Below are positions 60,412 through 64,000 of a stretch of 64,000 nt of DNA, piece by piece (positions within the stretch are counted from its first letter, which is position 1; every line of letters starts with the position of its first letter). The notes under the pieces are model-generated. The model was not told the DNA's origin and searched no databases. It saw only the letters and a program-made list of their open reading frames with translations. The stretch is from Endomychus coccineus (Eukaryota; Arthropoda; Insecta; Coleoptera; Endomychidae): assembly GCA_958510875.1 (NCBI GenBank), contig OY294068.1, forward strand, positions 74,874,633 through 74,938,632. Reading direction: 5' to 3'. The translations under genes and the position numbers were made by a program.

Positions 60412-62125
60412 TTTTTCGTTCATAACTTCGGCAAACGATAGAGCTTCTAAAAATAATAGGGGTCTTTCAAATGAAACTTTTCTCCAAATCACTTGGTTTC
60501 CGAAATGATGTTGAAGTTTCGAAAAATTATAACATTTTCTTTATTATCTTCTGAACAAATAAAAAATTTTAGTTCAAACTTGGTACACTTTAGTTTTACT
60601 GGATGAGAATTTTTTTGCTCACAAAATGTATTTAAGGCAAATACAGTAGCGCAGCTACGGGGTTTTGTACCCATTTAAATCCCTTAAACATCTACGCCAA
60701 TGGTCGGGAATTATTATTGTATACAAATTTAAAAACTTTGATTCAAATTCTAAAAAAAAGTATTCCAGATAAATTTCACTTAGAGACTTCCTGTTCGAGC
60801 TATTTTGATTTTTCTAATCAAGGTTATCGTGTGGAATTTCTTTTGGAAGGCTATTTGGAAAGTAAAAAAATTTGACAACCATTTTATTGGTCACGATGAT
60901 GAGGTGGTTTCCAAAAATTCTTAAAATGCAGCGGCCGTTAGTCTGTCTGGTAAAACGTATGGGCCAAAAATAGTATTTTTGTAAATGCCAAGCCAGACAT
61001 TGACACTGAATTTTTCTTGGAAATTCCTAGATCTTGTACCATGAGTGTTTTCATTTGCCCATAAACGTAAATTGTGAAAATTAATTAATAAATCCACGTC
61101 CGTGTTAAATGTGCTTCATCTGTCAACAATATTTGCTGGAGAAAGTTTTCGTGATTGTTCAGTTTCTTAAGGGCAAATGAAAACCCATCAAGGTACAAGA
61201 TCTAGAAATTTTCAAGAAGAATTTAATGTCAATGTCTGGCTTGGCATTTACAAAAACAATATTTTTGCATACGTTTTACCAGACAGACTAACGGCCGCTG
61301 CATTTTTAGAATTTTTGGAAACTAATCACGAAGACACCACACAATGAGGGAACAAATGCATGGATACAATTGGATGGCTGTCCTGTCCATTTTGGAAGAC
61401 AAGTACGAGAATGGCTAAATAGGAAATACGGTGAAAGATTGATTTGTAGAGGTGGTCCAGTAGCATAATCTCTTTAAGACTTTTTTGCTTGGGGTTATTT
61501 GAAAGATAAAATTATGCCACGCCGGTTCATAATAGAGATGATCTACTTAATCTTATTTGAAGAGCTTGTGAGGAATTAATAATAAAATGTTACTTCGAAC
61601 AAGAAGGTCGTTGAGAAATCTATGTCCCCGTTGCGTTGAAGTAAATGGATCATTTTGAGCATTTATTATGAATTATAATAATAATAGCCTTTCAAAAGAA
61701 ATTCCATCAGATAAACCGGATTAGAAAAATCAAAATAGCTCGAATAGCAAGTCTCTAATTGAAATTTATCAAGAATACTTTTTTTTAGAAAATGAATAGT
61801 TTTTAAATTTGTATACAATAATAATTTCCGACCATTGGCGTAGAAGTTTAAGGAGTTTAAATGGGTACAAAACCCCATAACTACGCTACTGTATTGGTCT
61901 CGAGAACATTTTGTCACCAAAAAAATTTTTCATTCAGTAAAACTAAAGTTTACTAAGTTTGAACCAAAAATCTTCATTTGTTTAGAAGATAATGAAGAAA
62001 ATATAATCATTTTTCAAAACTTAAATCTCGGTAACGAAGTGATTTAGAGAAAAATTTTATATGAAAAACCCCTATTATTTTTAGAAGTTCTATCGTTTAC
62101 CGAAGTTATGAACGAAAAACTGAAA
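60412..62125. mobile_element. Large palindromic DNA transposon in NDUFS4 intron
   Basis: The outer arms, about 450 bp each (60412-60860 and 61670-62125), are inverted copies: 'cgttcataacttcggcaaac' on the left against 'gtttaccgaagttatgaacg' on the right, and 'tttgtacccatttaaat' against its complement. Inner arms (60912-61060 and 61150-61320) are a second inverted pair and contain transposase coding sequence in both orientations. It therefore looks like an inverted duplication of one transposon rather than a simple TIR element. Confidence 0.8.
61195..61600 (+). pseudogene. Decayed DDE transposase inside the palindrome
   Basis: Pieces in different frames: VNVWLGIYKNNIFAYVLPDR and LTAAAFLEFLET (61220-61325), then QLDGCPVHFGRQVREWLNRK and ERLICRGGPVA (61368-61470), then FFAWGYLKDKIM (61480-61515). 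The order (GI..., L.G...FL, QDGCP.H, GRGGP, DFF.WG.LKD) is that of a mariner-like DDE family common in insects. The catalytic region has stops and the N-terminal half is absent on this strand. An inverted piece of the first block lies at 60930-60980. Confidence 0.7.
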
Positions 62126-63809
62126 CATCCTATATAATAAGGTTGATATAATATACAAAGTGGACCATATGTGTAATAGTGCCACATAAGGAAGGTTACC
62201 TTATTGTTGATGTCAACATCATTATGAATGAATGTCATGGAATGACGTATCAACATCAATGTATAAGGATAAGGAAGAAGTATTTATAGATTAGGATGGA
62301 ATTATCATAAGCAACTAGAATCAAAACTAATTATTAAAAGTTAAGTTATGATTAATATGAATTAGGCCGTTCTCATGAACCGTTATCTATATGTGTAAGT
62401 GTTTTGAATAAACCGATGAAACCTACGATGGTATAATTTGCATTTTACCACACCACCATCAATCACAACCTCTATAGGACCTGCCACCTGGCAATCGCGG
62501 GATATTATATGGCGATCCCTTTGCCATAACTTCACAAATTATTATAATAGGCAAGGCACATTTGCTAGTATATCTTTGAATGCATACGCTACATAATATA
62601 TCTCCATTAATATAACCAATTCTTTAATTATATTTGAATATAAATTAAAGAAGTTTCTATTCACTCAAGTATTTATTTAATGTGATTCTAAGGAGTTTTG
62701 TTACAAATTTCAAATTCCTTCTCAAATGATCTCAATTCAAGACCTCTGAGTCATATTTTCTTCAAAATTGACAAATATAACTTATTTGAAAAAAATTATT
62801 GCAGAGGTATGTTTTAAAAACTATGTAGAATAACGAAATAAAACAAATTTGAACACAATATTATCAACTAATGTTTTCCATTAATTTAACATTTCATAAT
62901 ATATAATATATATTTCATTTTAATTCCTCAAGTTATTTGACAACATGGAATAATGATATTTACCAGAAGAAATGTGGTTATATACTATTGTATTAGACTT
63001 TGACCAAGACCACTTAGCAATTTGAAGCCAACATTACATATCTGCTTCATTCTAGAGAAAAAACATGAACAAAAAATTTTTCTGCCCTTTTTCATCTGCT
63101 TTAACAATAATTATTATAGAAAATCTGAATTATCATCAAACAAAAGGAGTGATGGCAGCATGCATTTTCTGCAAACAAAATTCTACCTGCCACCATCAAT
63201 TTATAACTTATTTTTCAATTAGGAATATGAGATTGTTTTCCTTGAATTGGGTTTTCTTCACATAAAACTGACTGTTCTGGGAACAGATATGTCTAAAATT
63301 GTTAAAAAAGTACTAAAATAAAAATTCTTGCACCATAGTATTTCTCATTCGTCTGTTTGTCTAGATGTCATGAAATCTTGTATATAAGATAACTTAAAAA
63401 GGAACAGCCCTATCATATTGAAATTTTGACAAAATATCGTTTGCTGTTCAGTGACATCTTGCAATAAACACACCTTTTTCTGGAGGGTTTACATTGAATG
63501 GATTCAAAACTTTCATTTGAATGTTATTGAGTTGTGTAAAGATAATGAAATGAATAATTGATTTCATTATCTTTAGATCAAGGTGAAGAGTATCATCTTA
63601 TAAAATGTGCAACAATTATATCAAAATGAGTAACCAAATTGAATGAGTAACTTTGCCACGAACACTATTTATTCATCTTCAAGCGGCAACACATATCTAG
63701 TTTATTGTAAATTTGACAGTTAGTCTGATGTGAAAGGATGCATTTGGTGTAATAATTGATGATACCACAAAAATTATAATTTTTGACATTTCTTCTCATG
63801 TATACTTAC
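62126..63809. other. NDUFS4 intron, nothing firm
   Basis: A GC-richer segment at about 62395-62525 ('gaataaaccgatgaaaccta' then 'gacctgccacctggcaatcg') has the look of an LTR 3' end with its own poly(A) signal, but no partner was found. Short frames at 63022-63265 are accidental. A diverged repeat of the 55.4-kb sequence lies near 63300-63440. Confidence 0.4.
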
Positions 63810-63985
63810 GTAGATGACCATCCCATAAGAGGATTTTCCCATCTTTCTCTAGCATCAAAGTCCATTTCCCAATGATGGATGTTATTAGTGCCACTTTGCA
63901 TAGCATTCTTAGGGGGTTGATATATTCTCACTAATCTAGTCTTAACATGCTCATCTGGTACACCAGTGATAGAGGAAATGTCGGC
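63810..63985 (-). CDS. NDUFS4: NDUFS4, penultimate coding exon
   Basis: Minus strand from 63985 (acceptor taccttcag) to 63810 (donor gtaagt), 176 nt. It encodes [40 protein letters not shown], then [19 protein letters not shown], where the last codon is completed by the next exon. The blocks [25 protein letters not shown] are family signatures. The 5' exons with the mitochondrial targeting sequence are outside the window. The 4.2-kb intron that follows contains a palindromic DNA transposon. Confidence 0.97.
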
Positions 63986-64000
63986 CTGAAGGTAGATAAG

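Overview
The window looks like AT-rich insect nuclear DNA. Genes are split by long introns, and mariner, Tc1-like, Ty3/Gypsy, non-LTR, Penelope-like and fold-back elements are abundant. I cannot fix the order; a beetle or another repeat-rich insect would fit. Two host genes are recognisable, and both run off the window.

(1) Plus strand, about 10.5-45.2 kb: the 3' half of a DSC1/NaCP60E-type four-domain voltage-gated cation channel (para-related, 'Nav2' class). Eleven exons (10494-10791, 18681-18996, 27452-27727, 28107-28211, 28654-28845, 30893-31181, 33747-33940, 37154-37629, 40286-40505, 40560-40699, 44391-45240) join in frame at every junction. They give 1,117 codons plus a stop, covering the II-III linker, domain III, the inactivation-gate linker, domain IV and the C-terminal tail. 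The domain III filter residue is Glu and the domain IV residue is Ala, as in the DEEA ring of DSC1 channels; classical sodium channels have DEKA. The short III-IV linker motif is MFL. Domains I-II lie left of the window.

(2) Minus strand, about 59.4-64 kb: the last two coding exons of NDUFS4 (complex I 18-kDa subunit), 63810-63985 and 59406-59586. The two genes converge across about 14 kb with no convincing gene.

The rest is mobile and repetitive DNA. 0-10 kb: an open 305-codon reading frame of a repetitive, probably virus-derived family at the left edge; a ~330-bp tandem repeat; a tRNA-derived SINE-like unit; a 2-kb fold-back element; a decayed Gypsy pol (minus strand). 10.8-27 kb (channel introns): a decayed non-LTR element (minus), two long inverted-repeat elements, a Penelope-like element with GIY-YIG domain that was split by a fold-back array, and a well-formed hammerhead-ribozyme fold at 24097-24138. 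31-44 kb (later introns): a mariner copy with both ends, a second Penelope relic, two CR1/Jockey-type 3' fragments, small palindromic elements and a Tc1-like relic. 45-64 kb: several more palindromic elements, including one in the NDUFS4 intron that carries a decayed DDE transposase.

The most distinctive property beyond the channel is the density of long inverted repeats: at least ten independent palindromic units in 64 kb, some nested within one another or within retroelements. The autonomous-element coding regions examined carry stops, frameshifts or catalytic substitutions, so these are mostly old copies. The exception is the left-edge reading frame, which has no break in the visible part.
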